64,000 nucleotides of DNA from Falciphora oryzae. Taxonomy: Eukaryota; Ascomycota; Sordariomycetes; Magnaporthales; Magnaporthaceae. The DNA is taken from positions 2,474,177 to 2,538,176 of the forward strand of contig JNVV01000003.1 in the NCBI GenBank assembly GCA_000733355.1, written 5' to 3'. The position numbers were made by a program, and so were the translations under genes. Shown here one piece after another: positions 1 to 11,166 of this stretch. The notes beneath the pieces were generated by a model that worked only from the letters and a program-made list of their open reading frames with translations, was not told where the DNA came from and did not search any database. The number at the start of each line of letters is the position of its first letter. Positions within the stretch are counted from its first letter, which is position 1.

Positions 1-1241
1 ATCCCGCCGCCGTTGCTCGACCGCATGGAGATGATATATCTGCCGGGCTATACGACACTGGAGAAGAGACATATCGCCAATGAACATCTCATCCCTAAGC
101 AGGTGCGCGTGAACGGGCTCGCCCCGGACCAGGTCATCTTTGGTCAAGAGGTGGTGTCCAAGGTCATTGAGTGCTACACCCGCGAGGCAGGCGTTCGCAA
201 TCTGGAGCGCGAGATTGGCTCCGTCTGCCGCGCGAAGGCGGTCGAGTACGCGGATGCAAAGGATAGTGGAAACCTCGAGACGTACCGGCCACAGCTGACG
301 ACTGACGACATTGAGCGTATCCTGGGGATCGAGAAATTCGAGGACGAGCTCGCGGAGCAGACGAGCAGGCCTGGGGTCGTGACGGGCCTGGTGGCCTACA
401 GCTCGGGGGGTAACGGCAGCATCCTGTTCATCGAGGTGGCCGATATGCCCGGCAACGGCACGTTGCAGCTCACGGGGACGCTGGGCGACGTGCTGAAGGA
501 GAGCGTCGAGGTGGCGCTGACGTGGGTCAAGGCGCACGCGTACGAGCTTGGCCTGGCCGCGGACCCGGCCGAGAACATCATGAAGAACAGGAGCATCCAT
601 GTGCACTGCCCGGCTGGTGCGATCCCCAAGGACGGTCCGAGCAGCGGACTTGCGCAAGCCATTGCTCTCATTTCCCTATTCTCCGGCAAGCCGGTGCCGC
701 CAACCATTGCCATGACGGTAGGTCCTCCCTCGCGTCGTCCAACCACACCCGCCCAAAGTCTCCTTCCACCCTGCGCCCAGTCAGATCCACAGGCCTGGTT
801 TATTCTTTTTATTGCTATTACTATGTGTCCATTTACGTGCGTTCTCGGGAGTGGCTTGCTAACACGAACCAGGGGGAAATATCCCTGCGCGGTCGGGTCA
901 CTGCCGTCGGAGGAATCAAGGAGAAACTGATCGGGGCGCTGCGGGCGGGCGTCAAGACGGTGCTACTGCCGGCCCAGAACCTCAAGGACGCCAAGGACCT
1001 GCCCCAGGAGGTCAAGGACGGTCTGACTATCATCCACGCCAGGTAAGGCTCGCTTCCTCAGGGCTGTCTGCCGTACGACAGCACACACCTCTCCCCCGGT
1101 CGCCGTTCTAGTGTTCCCGTTCCCGTTTCGCTAACCGTGTCGGCCGGGAGCAGTCACATCTGGGAGGCGATACGCCACGTTTGGCCCGAGGCCCATTTTC
1201 CAGGGGAGCCAAAGTATCCCGGCATTCAGGAGCGCCTGTGA
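1..1241 (+). CDS. Lon protease, peroxisomal type, 3' part
   Basis: This is the C-terminal part of an ATP-dependent Lon protease; the 5' end lies outside the window. Exons are <1-717, 873-1042 and 1154-1241, with introns 718-872 and 1043-1153 (donors GTAGGT and GTAAGG). Reading starts in the small AAA+ subdomain ([12 protein letters not shown]) and runs into the S16 protease domain. The catalytic Ser is in PKDGPSSG (codon 640-642) and the catalytic Lys in GGIKEKL (codon 918-920), so the Ser-Lys dyad is intact. The stretch [15 protein letters not shown] with [13 protein letters not shown] near the end resembles peroxisomal Lon (LONP2/Pln, matrix protein quality control) more than mitochondrial Pim1. 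The last residues are GIQERL, so the terminal tripeptide is ERL and not a canonical SKL/SRL-type peroxisomal signal. The last 30 codons were found by splicing to the acceptor at 1151-1153. Family assignment is firm; peroxisomal location is inferred. Confidence 0.93.
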
Positions 1242-4200
1242 GATGGGGGTTGGCGGCCCTCTCTTGCGCCTGGCCTACCCATCGTGCGGCCGCAGCAATA
1301 GGGCGGCCGGCAGGCAGGCAAAGCAAGGACTCTGAACGACCCCTCGAGGTGTCGCCGTCACTGTTTGCGCGCCCTCTCGGCTCCAAAATATGCATGTCTC
1401 AGGTGCCTCACCTATGAGGGCTGACCTTTTCACCTGACAAGCGAGCGAGGTGTAATCCCGGAGCTGTGTACGGCTGAGACACGCTCCGGGCTGTTTTCTC
1501 TCCTCTCGTTTCTCTTTAAAGTGACCCGTGTCTCGTCTCGCCCACGCAAGTCGCCGCACACCCCCATGCTGTGGCGCCGCAGCGGACGGGAACAAAGCAA
1601 GCATCACGAGTGTTGCATCACGGCGCCTCTCGCGTTGGACCAACAAAAAGAAAAGAAAAAAAAAACCCCCAAGAGGGAAAAAAATGTCTCTTCGTCTGTG
1701 GCGGGAAGACGTTGAGATGTGTCGCCTGTTGAAGTGGGGTTACATTCTGGGTGCAGGACGCCAGTGTTGCAGATAAACAACTGCAGTCCACATTCGACGC
1801 CCGCTTCCTCCAGTTTCCTTTTTCTCTCCTTTCGTCTATTTCCCTCTCCTCCCGCGTCCTTTGATTTCCTTGCACCGATGAGATCTATCTCTTGTGGATC
1901 GGGGACACAAGGCCCGCGCTGTGGGTTCTCTGGAGTGTTTCTCAACAGCGACCCCCGCCCGGCAAACACTCCCAAAAGCGGCTGCTGGTCATCGGCTACC
2001 TGCTTGCTGAACCTTATAGGGGAGCTCGGAACCAGGGGCCGGCAGCAACAGCCACAACCCTTAGTCCTCGATCCACTCCGTTGGGAAATTCTACGTGGTT
2101 CCGTCCTTCTCGGAAGGCCACAGGGTGGTTTCCTCGCCATTCCGTGTACCCCGGACGGCCAAGTTACACACAAGCGGCGGGCAACCGCGGCGGCTGGCAA
2201 GCAAACGAGGAGAACGCGCAAAGAAGTAAGAAAAAGGACAAAGATGAGTTGGGAAATCTTGAGAACGTCAAATCGCTCGTTTCGGACGTGGTATCGGATA
2301 TAGGGGAGGCAGTCCTTGCGGGACTTTGTACTTGTACATTCATCATGGCACCCCCTTTGCCCAGAGCCCCTCGGGGTGATGGCTCAGGCGGGGCCCAGCG
2401 TTCATTCCACTTATCCCGGTATCGGGCATATGCATAGTAGCGTTTTTCGAATTAAGATATCAAGCAGTCATTGCCGCAGGCTATTGTTCTTCCTTCCGCG
2501 TTTATTTGATGGCAGTCCGCCATGTTCATCCGCCCATATTTTCTACTACATGGCCGGGTGCCCAGGCTGCTGGTAGGTAGCGGAAGAAAGGGGAAGGTTG
2601 CCCCATGCAGAAGATGCGTGTGTGCCCAAGCATCCGGGACGTCCTTTACGGAAGGGTGTGTGTGTGTGCATGTGTATGTGTTGTTTGCTCTGTGTTTCTG
2701 TATACATATGTTGTCTGGGCGGGATCTCACGTTGCGTAACCCGCTCGGCTATTCTTCCTCGTCGAGCATTTTCCGTCGTCTCTCCAGCCGCCAGCGCTCC
2801 GGGCCACGGGCAGAGTCGACATAATGAAACATAAGGCGGCTCGTCGGAGTGAACCTCTTTGGATCATCAGTTATACACACGCACTAGACGGGCAGTATGT
2901 CATGGAGACGAAAAAAAAAAAAAAAAGAAAAAAAGAAAACCGGGTCTCTACCCATCAACTTTACTTATTCTTCGCCGCTTCTTTTCTCGTGTACGTTTTT
3001 CTTATACTGGCCCAGACGCACCCACCAAGTGGTTGTACGGCAGTGGCTTCACAAAGGTGCTCTCTGACAAGGGCTTAATCTCGAGCAGACGCTGCTCCTT
3101 TCTGCCAAAACCATCCATATTCCCCCCTCCTTCCTTCTTGTACTTGTTTGCGTATGCGGTGTGATGCTCAGCCACAGCCTGGTTTCCAAAACATGACGTC
3201 ATTGTTCTGCCTTCACTTTTCGGTTTTTTTTTTTTGGTTTTTTTTTACTACCATCTACATGCACTCGCCAAACAGGGCCACCGCGACCATTAGCTGCTGC
3301 AGCAGTTCACACCACCTCCATCTCCTACCTTCCCTGTTTTCTGCCCTAGGACCTGCAGTTTCCCTGTGTTCCCTCCCCCCTGCGGGTACCTGAGCCTCCG
3401 TCGCAGATTGATTGCGGCGGTTATTGGCCAGGGAATACATTGCAACCGCAGCCGCGGGCAACACGGCGCGGTGCCGGCAGAAGGAGGGCGTGCAGGAGAC
3501 GGAGCGTGTGTGAACATTGGATGGCATGTACCGAGATGTATTTGCGAGCAGCCAGTCGGCCAGTTGGTCAACAGATCAGTCCTATCGGCCGAGCAACGTC
3601 CAGATTACGAATGTTTGCATCAGCGCGACCAAAGCGTGCGTGCGTGTGCATATGTGTTCATTTTTTCTTCTTTCCTTTTTCTTGCGTCCGCACCCATTTT
3701 TCACGTACCGTGTTCGTGTCATCAACAAAAGACCCTAGGACTGGAAGGTGCCGCGGGCGGCTGGACAACCGCAAAAGCGGCCCGGAGCCTCTCACACCAC
3801 AAAGATGACCGCATGCACTAATGACGGACCAACGCCGCATGGTTTGATGAGAGAATAATAAAACGAAAGGCTATCGAAAAGAAAGATGCAAGACGCTCGA
3901 CCTCTTCTCTCCGTGCACTTTGCGCGGATGCGTGCGCCTCTAATTGGGAGTCGCCATTTCCTTTTCAGCCCGTTGGCCGTGCGCAAACACCTAGAGAGAT
4001 GCAGTCGAGCAGCTGATTCGATTCCTGGGCTGCTGGCTCGGTTCGTTTGACGTCGGAATCTCCGCCCACCGTGGGTTAACCCGTCGTGGGAAAAAAGGAA
4101 TGAGTGCAAATGAGTGTTGACAGAAGTCTCCTACGCAAGCCACAGGCGTCCCCGGATTGGCCGCAGCCCGGCGAACGACTCGACGACGAGATGGGCAGGT

Positions 4201-4562
4201 GCTGGGCCCCATTCCCCAGCCCCTGAACACATGCGGTGAATGAAGAAGACAGGAAATAAAGGGGAAAAGAGGAATGAGAGGCCAAAAGCAAGTATGAAGG
4301 TTTGTGGACGGAGGATGGTTCCGAGTCCGACTCCCTCCTTTCCATTTGATGCATGCAAAGCGTGACCCCAAGGGCTATCATCGTCGGCACGTGCGCACTG
4401 CACCTCGACGACGACCGGTGGCATCTCGAGTCAACGGCCGGGGCAGCGGGGCTGCTGTAGGTGTCATACGCACAGGCGAGAGTTGCCGCCCCGGCTTTGC
4501 TTCCGAGGCATGAGATTCGCTGCGTCAGGTCAACGTGCCTCCTGTCCGGGTGGAGCGAAGGC

Positions 4563-4586
4563 AAAAAAAAAAAAAAAAAAAAAAAA
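4563..4586. repeat. A24 homopolymer
   Basis: Twenty-four consecutive A in the gene-poor region, followed by GGTCTC. One of a series of long A/T runs between 1.6 and 23 kb. Confidence 0.95.
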
Positions 4587-7500
4587 GGTCTCAACTTTTG
4601 CTAGCAGCAAAAAGGAAAAAAGTGGAGTCGCTCGGCAGGAGGAGGTGGTGGACCAAAAGTCGAGGTGGTGTTCAAGGACATATGCGCTGCTTGCTGGGTG
4701 GCCCACCCCTACCTGACCTGACAGCCAGGCCGGCCCCCAGGCACACCACACGCCGGCGGATGGATGGATGACGGGCCCCAGGGCTGGGAACCGCGCATCG
4801 GTACCAATCTTTCCGTGCCCCCTTCCGCTCGCCTTGCCCGTCAAAAATCCTCCCCCATCCGCCTGAATGTTCCGCTGTCAGTGTCACCAACGATCGCCGA
4901 ACTTTATCCACTCGCATGAACCATTGTGATCCCGGGCGCTTTTTTTGGGGGGGCTTTCTTGTTCCCCGCCCGGCCGGATAGGAACTGCAAGGGGGAGGGG
5001 CGTGGAGGAGGGGGGTGTGAGTTTGCGAAAAGAGGAGGACATGGAAGTTGTCGGAGCAAACAAGAGACGAGAAGAAGAGGCGAGGCGCGTGTGTGAAAAA
5101 GGAAGAAGGATGAAGCGAGAATGTGGAAAAATGACAAGAAAAAAAAAAAAAAGGAGAAAGAGAAAGAGAGAGAGAAAGCGCTCGTCTTTCGCGGGAGCGA
5201 GAGCAGGAGGAGCGAGCGTATCCGCCCAGCTTTGTGTGCGCACCTCTCTTCATCTCCTTCCGTTTTTTTTTTTTTTCCAAGCGGCGGAAATTACCATTCT
5301 GTTGCGCCTTTTTGTTGGTGACACCCGACCAGTTTGGTGTTGATAGGCAGATTGATGCCATTGATGGAGCCAGCGTGGAGCAGGTCGGCGGCAGCACAGC
5401 GGACGGACGGCAGAATTTCCCCTGTTGGATTGACTGCTGAGGCACACACAAGGCACGATACGGATGTCCAGCCGTCCAGCCTCCCGTCGCGGCTTTTCGT
5501 CTGATCTTTCCCCGTTATCACCCTTAGAGTTCCGTACTATTGGCTCTCGACCCGATGGCAAACGCCCGGGCCAAGCAATAAATCCCCCGTGTGGCAGTGC
5601 CGCCGAACGACGGTGCACACCATAGTTTTGTTTATTATCACCATTATCAGCGAAAGCTGTCTTTCCTGGCCTCGATAACGAGCCTCTACGCACGCAAGGA
5701 CCGATCGTGCAGTGCAGTGATGCAAGGGCTGGCCAGCCCCGACCAGAGCAGCGCCAAGCAAATGGATACTTGGAGCAGGCAGGGCCGCCCCACACTCAAC
5801 ATGAACTCTTTGCGATATGGTGGTCCCCGACCTTCCGCGGCCCGCCGTCTGGCTCTCCGCTGGGACGCTCCTCCGGGCGCATTGACGCCCAGCGCTCACG
5901 AGGCCTCGCAGCGGACGATCGCTATCACGAGCGTCGGGTGTCCTGAGCAGAGAACGGCCAGGAAGGGCAATGCACCCCCGCCGGCGGCCGTGGGCAAAAC
6001 GGGGCGTCCGGATCCAGGCTGCAGGCGACGACGACGAGGAGATGCTACCGGTTTCCGAGCCCCAACCTGCTCCATGCACGTCGTCTTTATCCATGTCCCT
6101 CCCATCAGTCACACATCTTTGGTTCCCCCGTCTATGCTAGTGCCCTTATGTGTAATCCGGCCGGCGACTTTCCTGTAGTCTGGGACACACAAAGGGCACT
6201 AGCAGGGAGTCCTCGACTTGCAAGAGAGAAGAGAAAAAAGGGCCGAGGCGCAAAAGCTGGGTGCATCTTGCAACGCGGGGGTTTCCTTGCACTTTCAACG
6301 CCTAGAATTGTCGCGGGTTATTTTCCCGGTACCTTCGCACCCCCTTGCTCTGCTGGTAGGGCCAGGCCAGGCCTGCGAGCCCACCCACGAACTCCGGACG
6401 CGGCTGGCTGTTCCTGAGCCCGAACCATGGTACCGACTTTTTACGCAGAATGACCAAAGAGGCGTGACATTCGCGACGCCCGCCAGTCAGGAGTAATAAG
6501 AAACACACGCAAGGGCCAAAGGGACGGAAAGAAAAGGGCACAGACAAAAGGATAAAAATAAAGTCAAACAACGGCAAAAAAAAAAAAAAAAAAAATCCCA
6601 CCCCAGCACGAAGATCATTGATGCATCCCACCCGCCGCCCCCATGATCCCGTTTTTGCCCGTATTCTACCTGCAAAGACCATAATGGATATTATCCGTGC
6701 GGCTTTTGGTTGAGGATTGGGGGCAAGCGCCACTCGATTCTTTTTTCTTTCTTGTTCCTGGGTGTGTGATTCCGCATGAACTTTGAAGGGAAGATGGGTC
6801 CCTATTTTTCTAGTCGCGCGTGTGCGCAACGGGCATGGAGGCACGCATACCACCACCCCCAAGTGCGGGACCCAACCGGGTGACGACGGGCCCAAACGAA
6901 ATGAAGGCACTTTATGCCCTCCGGATCTGCTTTGCCTTGGGGCTTGTCGATCGCCTGATCGATTCGAGCCGATTAACTGGCAGATACAGAGGGAGCGTGA
7001 GTATGTAGTACCGCGGGAGAGAAAGCTACAATACATAGGAAAAAGTGAATAAATAAAAAAGAAAAAAAAAAAAATAGGTTGTAAGCAAGTTTCCAGCTCC
7101 TTGGCCCCAGCCACCCCGGCCGAGGTGACGTCCAAAGCGGGAGGTCGAAGCGCCGCCAGGAGACATCGAGGCGATGGGGAGAAAGACAAACCCGCTCCAC
7201 AGCGGCATATGCATGGCAGTTCCTTGTACCGTACACTTCACTCGCACAAGTGAGCAGGCGCATTGTTTGATGCAACCCGGCGCGGCGTTTACACTAGCAA
7301 ATACCATGGAATGGGCATCCATGTATGCATCGTAATGGATATGCAACGCAAGTCATTGGCCGCCCCCTCTCTCCTCCTCCCTCTGGACCGTCCGTCCCCA
7401 TACTTTTATTCCCACCTGTCTTCCTCTCTATACGCCTTACGCCGCGGTACGGGCATTGTTTGGTGTTGAAAGGATGTGTCTGGTGAGGCTACACCGTCGA

Positions 7501-8846
7501 GTTGAAGTTGCCGAGTTTCATCCCGTAGTATGGGGTTGGATGTGTTTCTTTTTCTCGCCTTTTCTTCACTCTTTTTTTTTTCTTCCTTTCCCCGCGAGGA
7601 TAGTTTACCAAGGATAGGCGGGGATTATCTCGGTCCTGCGTCTCTCTCGTTGATCCCGCCCTCACTTGGTAGCTTTGGCCCCATGTAGAGATCGGCAATT
7701 TGCCCTGAACCTGGCCGACGTGCCTTTTATCGGATGATAAAAAAGGGCCGGCTGCGTTGGTTCATGTTTGTTTGTTGGTCTTGCTGGACTTTTTTGCATA
7801 CGAGGAGAAATATTAACTCTCCGAGGCGCGTGGAGAGATGATATTGCGCGTGCGCAATTTCCCAACACAAAGCAAAACTCCGTCACAGCCAGCCCGGTGC
7901 CTATACGAGCCTCCGGAGGGAATCAACAGGCACAAACATACCCAGACCTGGTCGACAGGCAAACGGGCAGGCATCCGGTTTACCTTAGTCAGCTGTGAAT
8001 CATGGAGATTTTCCTGGGGGGCTTGTCGGGAGTGTGGGCAGCGTTTATTTTCAGCAACCCTCTCCGTCGCCAGCTCCTCTTTTTCTCAGGCGAGAGCGGG
8101 GAGGATGCGCTACATTGAGGTGTGTCTCGGAATACCGATCAGACGCCACTGTCAACAACCGAACGAGCGCTGAGACATCCTGGGACGACTGGCAGGTTCG
8201 GTTGCCCGGGTTGTGGAAACGCTAAGCTTTTTTTTTTTTTCTCTCTCTCTCTCTATTATTTTTTTTTCTTTCTTTTCTTTTTTTGTTCAATCTATTCAAT
8301 GCTTCCCTACAACACCCACGACCAGCTTTCGCTTCGCTTCGGCTAGCTTCCCGGCTGCAGTTTTCCCAAGCTAAAGAAATAGGACAAAAAAAAAAAAACG
8401 TCCGGGTATTCTCAGTTTGAGAATGAATGTCGTAGTTGGCCATGCAAGGGCTTTCACCTCACCAGCTCCATGAACGTTGCTGTTCCGAAGGATTGACGAC
8501 AAAAATGTCAGGGGTTCCGGTTTGACCAAATCCCTGGCGCTTATTTCGCCCAGATAAAACGGCTCGACTGCAAGGACCAGGGTCTGGGAGGCTGCCGGTT
8601 CGGTCGCATCAGGCATGCTGAGGGCCAGGGATGACTGAAGTGTATGGCGAGGTATTGATATCGCAGCCAAGTTTGTGCGGGCCGGCAAGTCTCCTCGCCT
8701 CCCCCGCCCAGCCCGGTGGCTCTCTGCAGCGTGCTCTTTTGATTCGGATCTCGGTTCGCATCGCCAGTCGCACGCGTAGGCAGCCCGACATGTGCGTGCG
8801 TGCCTTGGGCCTGGAACGTGGGCCACAAAAAGAGACCCAGCGATTG

Positions 8847-8874
8847 AAAAAAAAAAAAAAAAAAAAAAAAAAAA
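8847..8874. repeat. A28 homopolymer
   Basis: Twenty-eight consecutive A, the longest A run of the window. No flanking target-site duplication was seen that would mark it as a retroposon tail. Confidence 0.95.
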
Positions 8875-10231
8875 CGGGAGGCAAAAATGCCTCTGATTGT
8901 GATTCTATTTTCGATACAGGGTCGTATGCCCGCGTATCCATTCGTACTTTATTCGTCCTCGGATGGAGAACATAAGGTTCGGACCTGATGAGGGCCACGA
9001 ATAAGACACACCCCTAGGGCTAACAACCAATCCATACCCGCCTACCCGCCTACCCGCCGACTATCTTTTCTGACACGCAGCCAATCATCCAATAGGTGGC
9101 GCATTAGTTCGTGACGGCATCTCTTGATGACAACCGCTCGCCTTGCTGGCGGTAGCATGCATGAACAGTTGCAATCCCACAGTGGGGTTCTTGGAGGTGT
9201 GGAGAGGCGAACAGAGGGAGGGGGGGAAATCTCCGGGGCAGGGCGGCTACTGGATCCGGGTGAAATGCAATGTTATCTGCCGCCCTCCATGGTCTTGTGC
9301 GACAAGCCCGGGCTGTCCAAACGGGCCTGCGATACTCGCTGGAGTTCCCAACCGGGAAACCGGGCCCCATGGGATTGGAAGAGGGCCTAGCTGGACGTGA
9401 CCGAGCCGAGCATCGTTATCACACGCCGTAACACCGGGTATATCCATGACTTTGTGTTAATTTTTCCGTCGTGATTTTCATATCTGATCCTCCCAGGGCA
9501 TCCCCTGTCGCCGCCGTATCCACGCTCTCCCTGGCGTCATCGAAATCTCCCAAGCCGCCGATGCATATCCTGCACATTGACGAAATTACCACCTGGACCG
9601 GGCGAAGGGCAAGGGTCGGAAACTAAAAAGACCTCCAAGGTCCATGCCAGTAGGCATCTGAGCTATGTATAATGTTATGTGCTTTCGTCCTTGGCCGTGC
9701 CTCAGGTCAGCCTGCGACATTCCGCTGCCGGAGCCCACTCGACCTTGGTGGAGCAGGCGTCGGGATCGACCTTTTTGGGCGGTTCAGGAGTTCCCTGGAT
9801 AAATCCTGGCAGTGGTTGGGGAGCCGTTGACGGAGATCTGACGGGGAACGAAGCCGAAAGAGAAGGAGTCCAGAAAAAGTCGACCACTGTAGCTTTTGTT
9901 TTATGCTGCAAGGGAATCCCGGGGGAGGAGAGGGAGATTGAACCCAGATAATCATCTTCAGGGCTGCCACCTGTAACAAGCGAACTCACTCTGCACCCGA
10001 CGTTGGCAACAGAGTTTTGACGACTCGTGAGCAGGCGGCCTGTGCCATCCATGACCTCACGTTTCTCCTTCAGCGGAGGGCGGGATGGGCCTGTTGGACC
10101 TCCCAGACTCTGCATCTCCGGATGAGTGAGAGTGGGTGAGTGGGGCGTTCCCCCACCATCCTTGGTTCCCAGTCACCTCCCCGGGTCCCGTGGGCGCCCG
10201 TCAGACGTGAATCTACCGGGGTCCCCAGGCC

Positions 10232-10259
10232 CGTCAAGCGTCAAGCGTCAAGCGTCAAG
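10232..10259. repeat. 7-bp tandem repeat (CGTCAAG)x4
   Basis: Four perfect copies of CGTCAAG followed by one degenerate copy (CGTTCAG), within non-coding sequence. Confidence 0.92.
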
Positions 10260-11145
10260 CGTTCAGGGTCAGCCACTCGAAGCCGGCGTCATCGCATCCC
10301 AGTCAAATAGGGGTGACGGGGAAAAGAAAACAGGAAAACAATTTTTCGCTTTTCTTTTTTATCTCGTCCTTGAGCCGAGCTGTCGGAAGACACTAAGCAC
10401 TGACCACCCGTGCAAATCCCAATGAATTGGATACGGTATTTTAGCTCCCGACGAGCATTGGTTGTCAATGCACACCGTGAACGCCTGTTGGGTTACCTTG
10501 TGCCGACTGACTTGCACCCTCCCTTGATCGCTTGATCGGCCGTTGTCTTGCAAATCTGCTACAGGGGCAAGGACAACATCAGGAAAAGAGAGGAGGAAGA
10601 AAGCAAGAACAAGAGAGAGAGGAAGAAGAGAGAAAATTTCAGATGGTCCACCGCTTTGTGCATAACGCCGATAATAGTCGAAACCGTTTGAAGCTTCTTC
10701 GTTCTGCCATCCCAAGTTGGGGGTGCACGAAGAAAAAAAGAGAAAAAAAGATGAACCTTCACACGACACCCGCCGACTGCCGTCTCTTTGACTCTCCAGT
10801 AGGCGGTGCCCATCCACTCATCCAGGTGCCGGCAGGTCGAGGCCGATCAAGCCGAGCCCCTGAGCGAGGAGGTGCGCGTGCCGGTTCTGGCAACTCGCCG
10901 GTGCTGCCCTTTTTTGACATAACAACGGGCGGGTCGCCTCTGTAGATCCGACCTGATCCCCACCGTTTGGGCACCCTGCAATGGAGATTGCTTCTATTTT
11001 AATTTGGTGCCATGCGACGCGCCTGAACGACCGACGGCCAAAGTCGGCGAGCATTGATGATTCACGAGACGTTATCGGAGATCCGCACGACTCCAGCCAT
11101 CAACCGAAAAGGCCCGAACTTCAGGAGGCAGGTAGGTGGCCCACG

Positions 11146-11166
11146 GGGCTGGGCTGGGCTGGGCTG
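11146..11166. repeat. 5-bp tandem repeat (GGGCT)x4
   Basis: About four copies of GGGCT. Not a telomere-type repeat. Non-coding surroundings. Confidence 0.9.

Larger units (their letters stand above)
1242..9000. other. Intergenic, homopolymer-rich, no gene seen
   Basis: I found no reading frame here with recognisable domains, biased codon use or a plausible exon chain. Open frames up to nearly 300 codons exist on both strands, but they read through poly-A/T tracts as runs of Lys or Phe and look accidental. The stretch holds long A or T runs, for example A16 at 2911-2926, A24 at 4563-4586, A20 at 6576-6595, T13 at 8228-8240 followed by a CT repeat, and A28 at 8847-8874. There is also a purine-rich GA tract near 5135-5180. 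No tRNA or 5S rRNA was recognised by eye. Confidence 0.7.

Noticed and set aside
4005..4040. tRNA B-box-like sequence (GATTCGATTCC)
   Set aside because: No matching A box or cloverleaf arms could be formed around it.
5591..6178. 195-codon plus-strand frame
   Set aside because: No domain, no codon bias like the true genes, and overlapped by open frames on the other strand.
6302..7189. 295-codon minus-strand frame
   Set aside because: Contains poly-Phe from A runs, mixed codon use and no recognisable domain; typical chance frame in GC-rich DNA.
8847..8874. Poly-A tail of a retroposon
   Set aside because: No reverse-transcriptase fragment, no tRNA- or 5S-like head and no flanking duplication could be found near this or the other A runs.
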